Assembly: GCA_033026295.1 (NCBI GenBank)
Contig: CM065168.1
Coordinates: forward strand, 21,553,306-21,617,305
Source of the DNA: Channa striata
Lineage: Eukaryota > Chordata > Actinopteri > Anabantiformes > Channidae
DNA: 64,000 nt
Direction: 5' to 3'
Position 1 is the stretch's first letter. The number at the start of each line of letters is the position of its first letter. Of this stretch, positions 1 through 13,551 are shown piece after piece. The translations under genes were made by a program, and so were the position numbers. The notes under the pieces are model-generated. The model had not been told where the DNA came from. It made no database searches and saw only the letters and a list, made by a program, of their open reading frames with translations.

Positions 1-138
1 TTTAGGATTTTTTGAGGATTTATAAGATGAACATTTATAAGGGTTAAAAGTCATCGGTTTAGAAATGATTTTTTGATGGTGGGGGTTAAATGACCCTTTT
101 GCTCACTTACAGCTCATGGCTTAGGTCTTGATTTTTAC

Positions 139-529
139 CTGGTCTTTGCTGCTGCTAACAGCACCTGGTTTCTTCTTCTTTTTCACGGGACAGGGTGAGG
201 TTTCAGCAGAGGAGTGACCATTAGATGAGTGAGAAGGACTCGGCATCCTTCGTTTTTGAGCCACCCGCTCTGTTGACCCACTGTCTGAACCTGCAAAGAA
301 AAGTTAAATTTACACAAACCAGGGACACTCACTGTCTTCTCGAAGCAGGAAGAAATACCAGAAAGAACGCTCCAAAGCAATCCAGTACTCACACAGTTAG
401 GTGAAGTCAGAACACAGCCAATAATCAAAACAAACCCATTTTACACGTCACTGCAAATGTTCATGAGCACCTACCTAAAATAAGTCTGCATAGTATCTTC
501 CTACCTTTGGAACGTGTTGAAATCTCCAT
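139..529 (-). CDS. zmynd8: zmynd8, first two coding exons (partial gene, continues left of window)
   Basis: Two minus-strand coding exons, 529-505 and 290-139, join in phase (25 + 152 nt = 59 codons). The first starts ATG-GAG-ATT-TCA (MEISTRSK) and ends at donor GTAGG. The second follows a TTTGCAG acceptor, reads SDSGSTERVAQKRRMPSP then SHSSNGHSSAET, ends with a KKKKKPG basic stretch, and has a GTAAAA donor. This matches the N-terminus I remember for ZMYND8 (RACK7/PRKCBP1; MDISTRSK, AQKRKFPSP, HSSNGHS, KKKKKPG), a nuclear chromatin reader whose PHD, bromo, PWWP and MYND modules lie in later exons outside the window. The poly-lysine run is a plausible nuclear localisation signal. Identification is by recalled similarity only; frame and splice sites are seen directly. 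Confidence 0.88.
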
Positions 530-572
530 TGCTTCTGTTTCAGTCTCAGTTCTTCCCTCTTGCTCTGAAACA
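530..572 (-). other. zmynd8: zmynd8 5'UTR part of the start-codon exon
   Basis: Upstream of the ATG the exon runs back to an AG acceptor. The best candidate is the AG at 574-573, behind a pyrimidine-rich stretch; a second AG at 566-565 would shorten the exon by eight bases. The choice cannot be settled from sequence alone. Confidence 0.5.
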
Positions 573-2981
573 CTGATAAAGAGTATCATCAAAGACTGGC
601 AAGGAAAATTAAACCTATAGCCAAAAGTCTATAATATGCTACATTTGTTTGCTTTAACAATTAAATTTCAAAATATACAGTAAACTATGGACAAAGCAAT
701 CAAGTTTCCAAGGGCTTAAAAGTTTGGCTCCTCATTTCCTGTCTGCTCACTATGGCACTCTTTACAAGTTTATTACTCGTCATAATTAGATTAAAAAAAA
801 AGACAGAGACATATAAAAATTCACATTGCATTTGATAATAAGCAATCTTACACCTGTAGGAATTCTCTATGAGATGGTCTCAACCTGACTTGCTTGAGGT
901 TCTTAAAATACCTCAGGGAAGTTAGTTTTTCTCTTGGTAGCACATTTTGGAATTAAAAGTCTCAGTTTTATATTAAAACATTAATCTTATTCTATTTCAG
1001 TGGAGTTGTTATAGACACAACAAGAACAAGTTATTGTTCTGGCAAAAAGCCATAATGACACCTCCTGATCTTCAAATCACAATTGCCTTCATGTTGCTAA
1101 ATTGTGTCTGAAAAGTTTTTCCTGCAACCATTTATTTAAAGAAATATTGTTTTTCATACAGGATGGTAAAATTATAAACAACTGAAAGATATCCTGAATT
1201 TACCCCAATCGCTTGCAGTTAACAAAAATGTTAGTTTTTTACTTTATTCATCTTTTCACTTTTTTTTTTGCCAAAACAAAAGTATACAAGTAGCCCATTC
1301 TAACCACAGAAGGCACACATAAAAAAGCCAGCGTAGATCACAAGATGGCGCCCATGTCCCCCAATGCTTAACAAGGCCTTAAGTAATTTTAAGTTCTTTG
1401 TATGAGACATACAGTGCTGCAAAGGTACTTTTTACTTGTAATAAAAACGTAACTTCTTCTAACTTGTAAGACCCATTGTGGAATAAAACAATAAATCATT
1501 AAATTGTACTACTATAAATTACACAAAACAAACACCCAAACTGCAGATATTGTAAATACTAAGGAGATGTTTAACTTAATTATAGAAAAGCGTTGACCAC
1601 TACTAAAGCACCAGTGGCTCGATAACTAAATATAAATAGCAGGCACCAGTCACAGTTCTAAAAATAGGAAACATGAAAACACTCAACAGCACAATCTACG
1701 GTATCTAAACCATCGGACATCCAACAAGTGAAAAGCCTGTAATCAGAGCTGTTTAAAACCATGTTTGAAGTGATCCAATAACAGACAGCAAATCACAGTG
1801 AACTGCATAATCACAGACAGTAATTGAGAAACACTTCCTTGAAATGCAAGTCACAAGGTGGTGTGAACCTCCCTTTATTAAAAATCTGTCCAGCTGGGTT
1901 TTTTTTTTTTTCAGTTCAACATGATTCACGTTGGTTTGCAGGCGCCCTGTTGTCGATGCTGTTATTGTTGCCATTTTCTCTGACGCCACAGCAGATGCAC
2001 TGGCCACATAGTTCACATGCCTTCAACTTTCTATTTCACTAACACCTGAAGGAAGGACAATTTGAATGTCCAATTTGAAAAAATAGTCATTGACTATGAA
2101 CAAATAAATTGCATCCATTTCAATTTTCTTGTTGACGCACCCCCACACTCCTCCTCCTCCATCAATAAAGAAGGATGAAATGACAGACAGAAACAGCGCT
2201 CATCTGCAGACACAGACAGGAGTGCAGTGAAATGGATTTACTGGCCTCCTCATCTAGCCTGTCTGGACAGCCTCACAATCTACACCAGCAAATGTCCTGT
2301 CCTGTCCAGACCCAGAAATACAGCGAGACAATGAGAGACAAAGACATGGACAGAAACAAAGTGAAAAAATTAATGCTACCCATCCTGACAAAAACATTTT
2401 TACACTGAGGACCACAAAACACACAATACAACCTGCTGAAACATCCCTTTCCACACCCACCATTGCCAAGACATCCATGCTTTAATTTAGGAAATCAACA
2501 GCATACCTTTCTCCTTACTCACATACAGATTCTTCAGCCTATTCTTTAATCTTTTTCAATTATTGAGAACGTTGGGGGATGAGGGAAAAGATGGGTCCAG
2601 GTTTCCCAGAAGGCCTTCTCTCCCTGCTGCTCTCTCCTGCAATTGTCAATCTTTAACCTCGACTGCACGCTACCGATTGGCTCAAGCACCACATGGAGAT
2701 GTCTGATTGGGTGCTCTGCCTCGATGTGCCAAACAGGCTCTCTTCTCCCCGCTCTCCTCAGTCACAGTGCTGCAATGCAGAGTAGAGCTCCTTACTGTTG
2801 CTAAAAAACCTCCTGAAAACCAAGTCACTCACTGCCTTAAAACCCAGTACAGACATGTGCTGGCCTTGTGCCTTTCAACAGACATGTAGGATGCAGCTCT
2901 ACAAATTGGAGAGGGAGAGAATCTGATTTCCTCCCTCGCTGTGCTCCCAGTCAGTTCATGTGTATGGCGTCCATTTTGAAG

Positions 2982-3017
<36 letters not shown>

Positions 3018-6000
3018 CGCTGTGCGCACCGCACACACAGCACGTACACACGGCAGCAGTCGAATCTGCTGTAAGGGACCACATGCAGCTTATTATGTGC
3101 CCCAGCTTGCTGATATGCAGCGTGGGCCTTAATAGTGAACACAAAGACGGAACTGCAAATGTCACAGGCCTCCCTGACCGTGCTCAGGGCTTAAACCTCT
3201 CCTCCCTCCATATTTCACTGCATTGCTTCTTCAGCATATACTGTCTCCCAATCAATATCTGCCTGAAGATTTGAAAGTGAGGAATAATAGCCTGAAAAAA
3301 CATGTGTAAACAACATCCAGGATGTACATTTTTTCTCATTTCTGTCAAAGCATCTCTTTCATTGACAAATATATACATTTTCACTTAATCAGTAAAGAAC
3401 TTCAAAGCATAAATACAAAGCGTTTCGCAAATAACACAAGTGTTCAGGATCCTTCACAATCAAAAGGCCAAAATGTCAGAGCAACACATGTCCTCTAGAC
3501 AGATCCAAGGTGGTCAGCTGTTGGATATTTTAAAGATAGACAAGGAGGATTTATTGTTTAGTAAATATTAATAACAACAAAACACGTCACACATTTCACT
3601 TGAAATATATGTTTAGAAAATAGAGTGTTGGTAAACTGGCAGGAATAGACACACTCATTATCTGGATTAGTTTTGCCTGAGACAAGCATTCAGAAAACCA
3701 CCACCAACATGATTATATTTAAACAGAAGTCAATCAAACCTTGCAGACATCAAACAGGTTTTCATAGCTCAAGATGAGATTCCTTTTCAAAGGAAGTCCT
3801 TCCTTTCTTTTTCTTTTTTCTTTACATACAAACACTCAGGGGCAGAAAGGGGAAGCTTTCTAAAATGGCTGATACTCAGCAGCAAAACAGCACTAGGAGG
3901 TACTACACAACATTAGACCAAGGCAATCTGTCCAGTCCTGTGGTAAATAAGTTGCTACAGCATATTTAGTCTTTTGTGTTTTAGAAAACTGGTAAGCAGA
4001 TTAAAGGCAATGGACAATAAAAATATGTTTATTCGTAAAGTAAAAAGGGGAAATTGTAGTGAGGTGAAATGGGTTTTTCATGGTTTAGAAAAACTGGTAA
4101 AGTAAATGGTTTACAGTCTGTTTTCATAGCCGTGTTGGTCTAGCAAACAATTAACAACACTGCCCTGCTGCCCTATTCTCCTGTCAGTTTGAGGCCTAAA
4201 TTAAACTTGCTGTGCTGTCAGTTTACCATCTGTTAATTCCTCTGGGGACTTCCCTCTACACTGCTCCCTGTCTTTCCCATCGTGCCTGGACTCCTCACAA
4301 GGCCTGCAATCTTGACAGCACTGGCAAGGAGAAGCCATAAAAACTCAGTTTGATCTTCACAAAATAAGGCATGTTTTCTTAGTCAGTGTCCTGCGAATAT
4401 ACAGGCACCTTCACTTGCCCAGTGATCCCCTATCATACGTGTCCTGAGAGCCATCCAGCGAGCAGAGGCAGCCTATCCTGCTGTACTATGCTATGCTCTC
4501 TTTCCAAGCCTTACTCCAATGCTGTGGGGTGACAAACACTAGTCCCCCTCCCCCAGTCTGTCAGACAGGCCTGTGTTACTACTCAGGCAGAGATCATACA
4601 CAGTGGCTGGTGCCTTATCAACGTAGTAGTATATGTGAAAGAACGAAAATAAGGCTTACCTCTGTGGATGCATGGCTAAAAAATCTTTATGACATGTCAA
4701 TGCTTATTAAAACATGGAGGACAGCCCTGTCAGCCCTCACCCTGTTCAGAGCATAACCACGGCTCTCCAAGCTGTCCAACTCACTGCTCTCATATAAGGC
4801 ACACTGAGACTGGCCATGTGTGCTGACAAAATGTAAGGCAGCTAGTGATTGGCTGGTCTATTTCCTGGCTGCTTGTCTTTTGTTCAACACAGGCAAGCTG
4901 AAACACAGTACGCACGGAGCAAGACAAGCAAGGCCCAGATCAAGACAATTAGAGGTTGTACACCTATCAGTTAAAAAGAAGACCGCATAAAGCTTTTGTT
5001 GTTTCATAGACTTGCTACAGGGAAGGCTTTTAGCACAGCTAGGAAGGACAGCCAGCACGTGTGTACACAGAGAGCAGGCCTAAGGTTGTGTCAATGAGGA
5101 AGTTCCAGACTTTAGTTGAACTAACCATTGAGGGAAACATTTTTTCACTTTAAAATTGTATAATCACATTTTGACAACCTGGTTCCAGATAAGGCAGACT
5201 TATATTGTTCAGGAAACTAACTTTTTCAATTTCTATAATTACCATGGAACCTAAATCAACAATATTTTCATAAGACTCATAGCATTATTAAAAACATATT
5301 TTGGCATTTGGATTTAGAATTTAAATATGCATTTTCAATGACTTAGAGAATGTGCCATGTAAAGCAAATGGCAGCACAACTTTTTATTTTTTCTACCGTT
5401 TTTGTTATTACCGGCATCATTGTGGCATTTCATTTTGACAGACTCAGTACTCACTGTTAATACAAAGTGTACAGTAACAGGTTGATTAGTAAAGCCACCT
5501 ATTGAACACACAATTGTATTTTGGTTAACTGCTACTTTAGAAAAACAGAAAATATTTTTGAGGGGGCAGATTTCTTCTTTGTTGGGGAAAGATTATATGC
5601 AAGCCAGCATTCATAGTTTATTTCAAATGATGGGTGTGGGTGATAATGTTAGCTGTGTGCTTCCTGTCCTAACTTCTAAGACTTGGGTTCTAAAAGCATG
5701 TGCCTGCATGGTTCGGTTTATCGTGGCCTTTCCTTTAACAGGAAGAAAGAGAGCAGTGACCTCTTGTGGGAAAATGACACTGCAGTGCACTACACGTAGT
5801 CCACAGCCTTACTCACACAGGGACCACCACTAAAATATAAATTAAATCAAGGAGCCCATTTGACAAAGGTTTTGTTGCCATGATAAAGGAGGAGATGCAG
5901 AGATATTGGTCAGTCTGTGCAGTTATGTATCAATTCACAAGGAACAACATGAACAACATTATGTCTTGAATATTATAAATCATCATCTACCTATGCGCAT

Positions 6001-6861
6001 GCTCCTTGTCACCTTTGATTCCTCATGTACACTCAATAATAATCACATTTTGAAACATCATTAATCTTATCTTAGAATATTGCATGCCATATATTTGATC
6101 AGAGACTTGCACATGCAAACACACACTTATTTAACTCTGCGTGCTTTAGCAGTTACATTGCTATGTGAACTATGTATGTCAACAATAAGCAACAAGTGTC
6201 TTAAATCTGGACTTCTATCAGTTCCCCTCTTCCATAAAGGGCCATAACATCCATGACACAACCAAGTGGCAAAATGTGACCCTGTCTCCGGTTATTGAAC
6301 CTTGCTTTTATGCACCAGTTCTACCAACAATTATTTAGTGTAGGTTAAAAACAGGAAGCTAACACATTGAAGATATATAAAAAGTGCACTATGACTGAAC
6401 TACTACTTTTCTCAGGTGAACTAAACCTGGACCAGCTGGATTTACATATACCTGTTTCCCTTTTAGCCCTACGCATTACTTAATAACGTCGTCGTAATGC
6501 TAGTAGTTGAGGATAAGCTAAAGTTATGCTCATCTGAGTTAGCTAAGATTAGCTAAGATATTTTTACTGCTGAACACAGACTAAAAATCAGACATAAATT
6601 AAATATCTGTGCACAGAAACGTCACACCAACTCGAATCCATTTTGAGATCTTTCAGTTTGCACAACCTACAAAGTTAATGTCACTTAACAGCCAACCGCA
6701 ATCTAAATGGGGCTAACACGTTACTGTTACCTCGAATAACAGGGTGAAAATGTTGTATGAACGATATCGAACTGTGAGTCTGGCGATTCCCCACATGAAG
6801 CATTAGCTAATTATGATATTAGGCAACAGTATTCTGTCACATGTGTCATTTTCAACCGTAC
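573..6861 (-). other. zmynd8 first intron (non-coding)
   Basis: AT-rich sequence between the start-codon exon and the putative promoter exon. I see no convincing coding exon. It contains a (CT)16 tract at 2983-3014 and an isolated AAGATGGCGCCC YY1-type motif at 1342-1353. Short open frames here are low-complexity or chance. Intron status is inferred from the promoter placement. Confidence 0.5.
2983..3014. repeat. (CT)16 microsatellite
   Basis: Uninterrupted CT dinucleotide run in the inferred zmynd8 intron 1. It creates artificial open frames of Arg-Glu or Leu-Ser repeats on both strands. Confidence 0.95.
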
Positions 6862-6975
6862 CGTGACGCACTCAGACCAGTGCAGGACGCAGACAGTGAC
6901 CCGAGTTCACAGGTGGCCGACTGGTAACGTAACAAACCCTGCGCTCCCCAAGATGGCGCCCTAGTCAGACTTTCC
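6862..6975 (-). promoter_or_regulatory. zmynd8: putative zmynd8 promoter and non-coding exon 1
   Basis: A CpG-containing block in otherwise AT-rich DNA. It carries an AAGATGGCGCC YY1-type element (6950-6960; CGCCATCTT in zmynd8's direction). About 90 bases further along the minus strand a CACG|GTACGG donor lies at 6862/6861. The layout suits a TATA-less housekeeping promoter with a short untranslated first exon spliced to the exon at 572. The exon 1 boundary is inferred; no transcript evidence is available. Confidence 0.45.
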
Positions 6976-6990
6976 CTGTTTCAGTAATAA

Positions 6991-7036
6991 GCGCCCGCGC
7001 GCGCGCGCGCGTGTGTGTGTGTCTGTCTGTCTGTCT
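6991..7036. repeat. (CG)n(TG)n(TCTG)n compound microsatellite
   Basis: Alternating purine-pyrimidine: a CG run from about 6996 to 7011, then GT repeats to about 7022, then TCTG tetranucleotides. It sits immediately upstream of the putative zmynd8 start region. CG/TG alternation is classic Z-DNA-forming sequence. Confidence 0.9.
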
Positions 7037-8900
7037 AGTTGTCAAGTAAATGTTACCGGTAGTGCGTTTAATTGTTTCGCCATTCTTCCTTTAAGGCTTG
7101 ATCTGATTTATCATTGAGATGAGTCTTAAACCTTAAAGTTGGGGAGTAATACTGGCACCAGGGAGCACTGATTAACCAATTAAGACACATGAGCAACTAC
7201 AGTAAACTTGTAAATATTGTTTTATAAAATATGCAAGTTATGTAACACTGACAATGATTAATATCTATGTGACTTTTAAGCAACTTTGAATTTTAAGGTA
7301 AAAAATATTAATTTTGACTCTTGTCTTGCTTTATTGTAACTTGTAAATAGTGTGTGTTTCTTTGCTTGCTTTTTTTTGCTGTATTGCATGTGCATAGACT
7401 TGCAGAAAGTTGGGGGATGGAAATTGATTTGGAGCACAGAAAGGCAGCTATTGGCTGTTTGCAGGTAAACCCATCTGAGTACATTCATGATTATGGGGCT
7501 ATCTCCTGTCTTTTCAAACGATTATCTCCTGTCCTTACAAAGTAGTGAGGGGGAGGGGAGGTCTCACATTCACTGAGGGGGGAGGTCAGTTTGCCATGTT
7601 TTGTGGGGGAAGGGGTACAAACAGAGGGCCACGGGGCCCCTTTTTGGGTCTCCATGGAATGTAATTGAAGCTCTCTCACACAGGCTGTCATACAAACAGA
7701 CCAAAAAACATATACAACGCAAATACACAAGGCTTTTCCCCTTTGGTTTTTCATCATCTAATTAATCATCAAGAACATAACATTAGGAAAAAAAAGAAGA
7801 AATAAAACAACAAAGGGTGAATTAATATATTCGCAGTCATGCTTTCCATTAATTTTGATTATATGTGTCTGAATATGTCAATATGCTATTTGCAGGTTGT
7901 GTAAAACTTTTTCTAAAACAAGTAGACATTGTCTTCCCAACAATAGCAAAGTTAGAGTAAATGTTGTGAACCAGTCACATAAAGGTCAAATGCACCAGTG
8001 GTAATGAACTTCACTGCCTTCTCAGCAAAATATATTAAAACTAAAAAATGGGAGGAATATTTCCATTCTGCGTACACACATTGTTTTGTCATTTGCTTCA
8101 AGTAAAAGTTTGTTGATTCCATACAGTATTTTGTTAAGACACAAAAGTAAGTAAGTAAGGAGCTAAGTACCGGTAAACAGCTTCTTCAACCCCCTCACTT
8201 ACCCTCCTGCTGCTTTCCCTCCATCTTTGGCCCTCATCCCCTCTGTAGTTGTAAAAATTCAAAACTAGTGTGCCTGAGAGATCACCATGGAGACCATTTC
8301 CTTCATCCTCTGTGGCGATTTCAGGCCATAATGGTTGTACGCTTTCCAAAGAAAACACTGGACCCAGAATCAGTCAGGTACAGTATCAGGCTTCACATGT
8401 TACACATGAGAGCAATTACTTTATAACAGACAGGAGGTACACAAGGTACCTAAAGGTCAAGTGTGTGCAGTGGATGAGGTTTATGATTTAAAAACATTAA
8501 TATTTGGCAATAATATTCATCCCTGCTTAGTCCATATAACTTGATGTTGTCAAATTGCCTAGACATTTGTAATGTCCCAGAGAAACTACATCCTATTGCA
8601 AAAACTTCCAGCTTTTTATATTGCATAGTTATAAAAACAGACAAGTGTGTTTAAGCATGCATAAGCAAATTCTATCAATACATAGCAAATGAAAAAACAA
8701 TTTGTCTATACTATCATAAAAAAAACATTTTGTGACGATATTTTTAAAAAATAGGGATCTACTGGTTCTGATAAGTCATTTACATAAATCTGCTTTGCTG
8801 CCAGCCTATAAATACATTCTAAAATCTCGCCTCTAATTATATCTGCGAACGTTGCTCATATCACCTATGGGTATTGGCGTACGTGTAGTTCATTTGCAGA
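7037..8900. other. intergenic spacer between divergent zmynd8 and ncoa3 promoters
   Basis: About 1.9 kb without a supportable exon. It holds G-rich patches at about 7546-7625 and AT-rich sequence at 7780-8130. The reading frames (for example 7491-7757 minus) have no recognisable domain or splice context. It may hold shared regulatory sequence for the two divergent genes. Confidence 0.6.
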
Positions 8901-8929
8901 GCGTGTCAAAGTGTTTGAGTGGCTGGCGA

Positions 8930-9060
8930 AGGAAACGGACTACATTACCCAGAAGCCGTGTCGCTCTGCTACAAGCTGGCTCCCTCCGCTCTGGGAGTGT
9001 TTCCCATTTAAACAAACACGGTCCTGCCGAAGATGGCGGAGAGTTTGTAAAGGCGTCAAA
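8930..9060 (+). promoter_or_regulatory. ncoa3: putative ncoa3 promoter with ZNF143- and YY1-type motifs
   Basis: ACTACATTACCCAGAAG at 8939-8955 closely resembles the ZNF143/THAP11 promoter element (ACTACAATTCCCAGAATGC type). AAGATGGCGG at 9030-9039 is a YY1 element in the sense orientation typical of sites just downstream of a transcription start. No TATA box is seen. Together they point to initiation at roughly 8990-9030, upstream of the donor at 9095. Confidence 0.6.
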
Positions 9061-9094
9061 GAAACTGCTGTGCTCAATGAAAGCGTCGAGCTCG
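9010..9094 (+). other. ncoa3: ncoa3 non-coding exon 1 (5' boundary approximate)
   Basis: The exon ends at GAGCTCG followed by a consensus GTGAGT donor at 9095. It holds two ATGs: 9033, a five-codon frame ending at 9050, and 9077, six codons that continue into the next exon. The 5' end is estimated from the YY1 motif and is not defined. Confidence 0.5.
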
Positions 9095-12000
9095 GTGAGT
9101 TGTCTTCATTCGGTGTATTATTCTGATATAAACGCGGACGTAACGGGGTCATTCGTGTGCGTTTGAACGCGCACATTTGTCACCGAGAGCAGTTGGTGTT
9201 GCTCCGCTTCCGAGCAGGCTGTGGTTTTTAAGCTACCGTGATACAACGACCCACGGACGCTGTTTGTTTGTCGCGGAAATGTTTGTTGTGATATTAGCGC
9301 CTTCGAAACTGTACACGAGGTAATAATTTATGTCTGTACACGTCCTAACAATGTGTCATTATTATGGCTTTTGATTTTGGCTTGTATTTCTATTACCCGC
9401 TAGCTTCAAAGTTTACGAGACACAGGCTCTCTGATTCGTAGAGATGCAATAGCCTAGTTGTTAATACTCAACAGCACTTGTGTTGTGGGCGAACTGGTTC
9501 GTATTTCAGGGTCATGTAAACTTTGTAGCGCCACTTAGTTGTGCTCACGGTCCACAACACGGTCAATAGGTTCATCTTTTGGTCTGTTTGTTTATCAGGT
9601 CGAACTTGCTTCACAGTTTCGGTACAACAGCGACTGCAGGGATCGTCTGTGTCCACAGCAAACGTAGGGCTCGTCGCATTAGTAACGTTAGTCTACTGTA
9701 ACAAAAGCAAAACCCAATGGTTTGTATTCCTGTCGTCCACGTCTGGAACCAAGAGGAAACGCATTTTAAAACGCTGTAGAGTAGGCCTACGTGTGTTATG
9801 GATCGTATTGTGGTTTGCATTTTCTTGCCTTTAACGTCAGTTGCAGAAAAAGTGCCATGCACCTAGCAGATTGCAACAAACAGATACAGCTCAAGTGATG
9901 TTATTGTCAACCGCGACCTGCTGATGCTCAGTGAAGATGTTTTATTTTCTTATGACAAACACCAACCACCTTGTGTGTATTGCTACATTACTGTACCTCA
10001 TTGGCACAGCTTGAGTAGTAATGCTCTGGGGTGAGATTACACATCCACAATTGCAATGTTGGTATAATAACCCCAATGTACAACACCAACTTTTGTTGTC
10101 ACTGCTGATAAATTCTGTGTAGGTGTGTGTGTGTGTGTGTGTGGGGGGCTGAGCGACAGTGAGTGAGGCAGACTGGCAAAGGGAAGTGGATGTGTTTCAT
10201 TGCACAGTGTTGAACACTCTGGCTCAGGTCGAGTCCAGGTTTTACTTTCTCTATGCTTTGCAAGGTGTATGCTGAGCACTCAGTTTTTAAGGTGGTTAAA
10301 GGACATTCTTGTACCATGTGCTCATGGGTAGGCAGACAATGAGGAGATCAGTTAGTCATTCCACTGAAATGGCTGAGGTCTAGGTGTGCTGCTGCTCTCC
10401 TCCCCTGGGGCCATCCCTGCCGATACTTGCAGGCATTTACGGCTCAGTGCTTATTTCCACGTGAGAGTCTCTGAAATTATTTGGGTATATTTGTTAAAGG
10501 GCTGGCTGCAGCATTGTCATCTAATTATAAAAAGTTTTGTTTTTGTGATTTTTATGGAGCAGTTCGATGGTAGCAATAGTTCTATTATGTGGATATTTAA
10601 ACAGTGTGCAGCTGAGAATAAGCACATGGAAATGGTGCTGCTGGCAGACGTCAGCCATCAGATGAGCTAACTTGTCCTTGTTTTGAGTCTCATGAAATGC
10701 CATTACTGAATCCCACGTACATGGTATTTTTGTGAGTTTTAGAATGACCACTGTGGGAACCTGTCCAATGAAATTCTTCTGCTCATATTCTTGGTAAATG
10801 GAGCCCCCTGTCCTCCATTCTCTGTTCCTTTATCTACCACTTTCTTTCTCCCTCACACAGGGTGTCAGGCTGTGTTAACAATGAATCAATCTTTGGGGGG
10901 ATTCTTTGACTGCAAATGGGGTGAAGAAGTGACTGGGATGCATGGCTTTTGCTCTTTGTCTGCAGGCCCCTGCGCTCTCAATAATTCATTAACTTATCAC
11001 TTTTTCTCATGGGACTCGGAGAAGTCTCTCTGTGATAGCAGATTCTGTGGTTACATCAAATCGCCTGATCGATCACCAAATGAGTGTAAATTTAGTGTCT
11101 TAACTTGTATTTATCTAATACTTTAGGTGTTTAGCCTGTGCCCATCTGTCAATTGAACAATTAAAATGTGTAATATTTAGTTATGTAACTATTTATAAAT
11201 TCAGTCCATGTGCCTTTTAATAATTTTATTTATTCTGTAACTACTAAATCGACCCACTTTTTTGATTTCCATATTCAACCGAATATGTTGTAAACCCTAC
11301 AAATTATGGAATTAATGCATATATAGAAATGCAGTAGGAATAAGCTGTGCCAAACTTTTACAAAGCATGTTTTTTAGTTAAGTTTATTGCATCAATTAAA
11401 GAAAAAATATATACTGCTTTATTTTGTTTCATGAGCGTTGTTTTAATGAGAGAGGAAAACCTTCTAATTATAACTTTTAGATAACTGTCTTAAATATGAC
11501 TTTTCAAGGCTGCATGGTGTTACTGATGCTTGATTAGATGGCTTTTAGAATTTTTTCAGTCTGTTTGCTCTATGAGAGACCAAGTAACTGCCAATCAGTC
11601 ATGTGGTGTATGTTCAAATTAAGATTGATACCACTTTGGTTGAGCAGTGGACTCCTGATGACACACAGAGCTGAAAGGAAAACCGGATTGTTTTCCCCAT
11701 TTGTAACATGACTCCTTGATCTTAGTGTTGGCAGTTGTGTGGAGGGTGCAGTGTTGGTGAAGAAATATACTGTTGTTTTTTATGAAAAAGTACAACTACT
11801 GCTCATCATTCAGTGAAAAAAAGTCATCTCTGGTAGTTTTTTGTGAGAGTTTGTGATATTTATGTCTGGCCAGTTTTCAAACTAAATGAGTGTAACAGTT
11901 ACTACACAGTTTCAGGATTCTCTGAAGCTTCAATTTGTACCAGTTAGACTTGACTCTCACTTGTCATGAGACGCTAGTTTACTATCACGTTTAAGGAAAC

Positions 12001-13551
12001 AAGAGTTTCTGTTAGTCAGCTGTGTAAAACATCCTGGTTAGTCCCCACATCTCAAAGCCTCTTATATAAGGATCTGCATTTGTAGGTAAAGTTTGCATAC
12101 CATACTCAGGTGTGTTGGCGTGGTAGTACTAAACAGGTAGGTTTACTTTTTTCTGCCTACCCCCGTGGAACTAAATATACACTGTCTGCTGAACATGCGA
12201 GTCATGTTTCCACTGCTTTAATGTTTACAGCTACTTTGCCCAAACAAATGAGAGTAAGAAATGAGACTTGCTGAAACACGATTCCTATTCACTAATAACA
12301 GAAAGCCAACATAAGGGAAGAGTCCAAAAGCCAGTGGTGCAGTTTGTCCTCTGACTCTATTTGAAGTCGCATCTCATTCATCCCCTTGGTCCTGTCTTCT
12401 TCAGCTCTGAGGTAATACCCAAGTGTTAGGCTAGCTGGGCCATATGTGAGCCATGCACACTTCCAAAAGCCAAACAGGCAGCCTGAAGCAATCATTGCAC
12501 CCAATTCCAGTTTATAACCAGCAAGGATTTGGACAGTTCACTCTGTGTAGCTCTCGCTGATTGGACGAAGACAGAGTTTATTAGGGAAGGGGATGCCAAG
12601 AGCTTTGTCCCCCCTCCCCTCCTTGCCCTTCCTCTTTAACTTCAACTCCCACTTTAACTTTCGCTCCCCCAGCTGAAGAATGCTTGTAAAACGGGTTCAC
12701 CTGAACAAGCCAGTGGGAGGGTAGCTCCATGGCTGAGACTGTTACCATTGTAAAGTGTTAGCAAGACCTTGTTTGCGTTTTGTTTAGGGCCCTCTTTTAT
12801 AAAATGTTTTGAGGGTGAAACACCAAGGGTGAAAAAAAAAAGTTTGGTTTGTGAGATAACTGCTACCAGATGCTCCCTCTGTGTGTTATTCAGCATAAAG
12901 GAGAAAAAGGGGGGGGTGGTAAAGAGGGTAAGAGAAAAGAGACACTGTTATTTCTGGATGAACTTCTTAAATGGTAAATGGGCCTCTTCTCCTTGCCTAA
13001 AGTTTTTGTGTCCTATGTACTCTGCCTCCATCAAGTACACAATAATTGAAATGGGTGTGTCTGTAAAGGAAAATGGTTAGTTTGTAACCAAACAACAAGG
13101 GGCTTTGACCTTGACCACTGCAGTGTACCCAGGTTCCCCGTCCAAACTTAGATTTTCAAAGTTAAACATAACTGCTTCAATACTCATCACTATAATTCAG
13201 TAGTGTGGGGTGTGGTCGTCTGTGTTTGTTTGCATTGTGTTCTTCTCTTTCTCTGTACATGTCCCGGATGAAACTGTTTGATGATGGGGCAGTGGAGTGT
13301 GGCTTCTGGTTCTGCGTGAGTTGAGAATCAACTGTGGCTGCCATGGCAAGTTGTAAGAGGATATGTGTCTATGAAGGCAGAGTCTGTAAAGGCACTGAAT
13401 GTCTCCTATGTTATAGTTCACCTGCAGTTAAAAAGTTTCTTTCATTAAGAGACATTTGCGCAAGCTGCAGAGAGTGGGCAGACATTTACTCACAGCACTG
13501 TGCTAGGCACTGTTATGATTTTCCACAATTGCAATTTCTACTTTATTGCAG
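9095..13551 (+). other. ncoa3 5' intron A (non-coding)
   Basis: Mostly AT-rich sequence with a (GT)10 run at 10123-10142. A GATTGG (reverse CCAAT) lies near 12560 in a less AT-rich patch. Nothing coding is supportable. Confidence 0.45.

Noticed and set aside
2829..3165. Several overlapping Arg-Glu/Leu-Ser frames
   Set aside because: Produced by the (CT)16 microsatellite.
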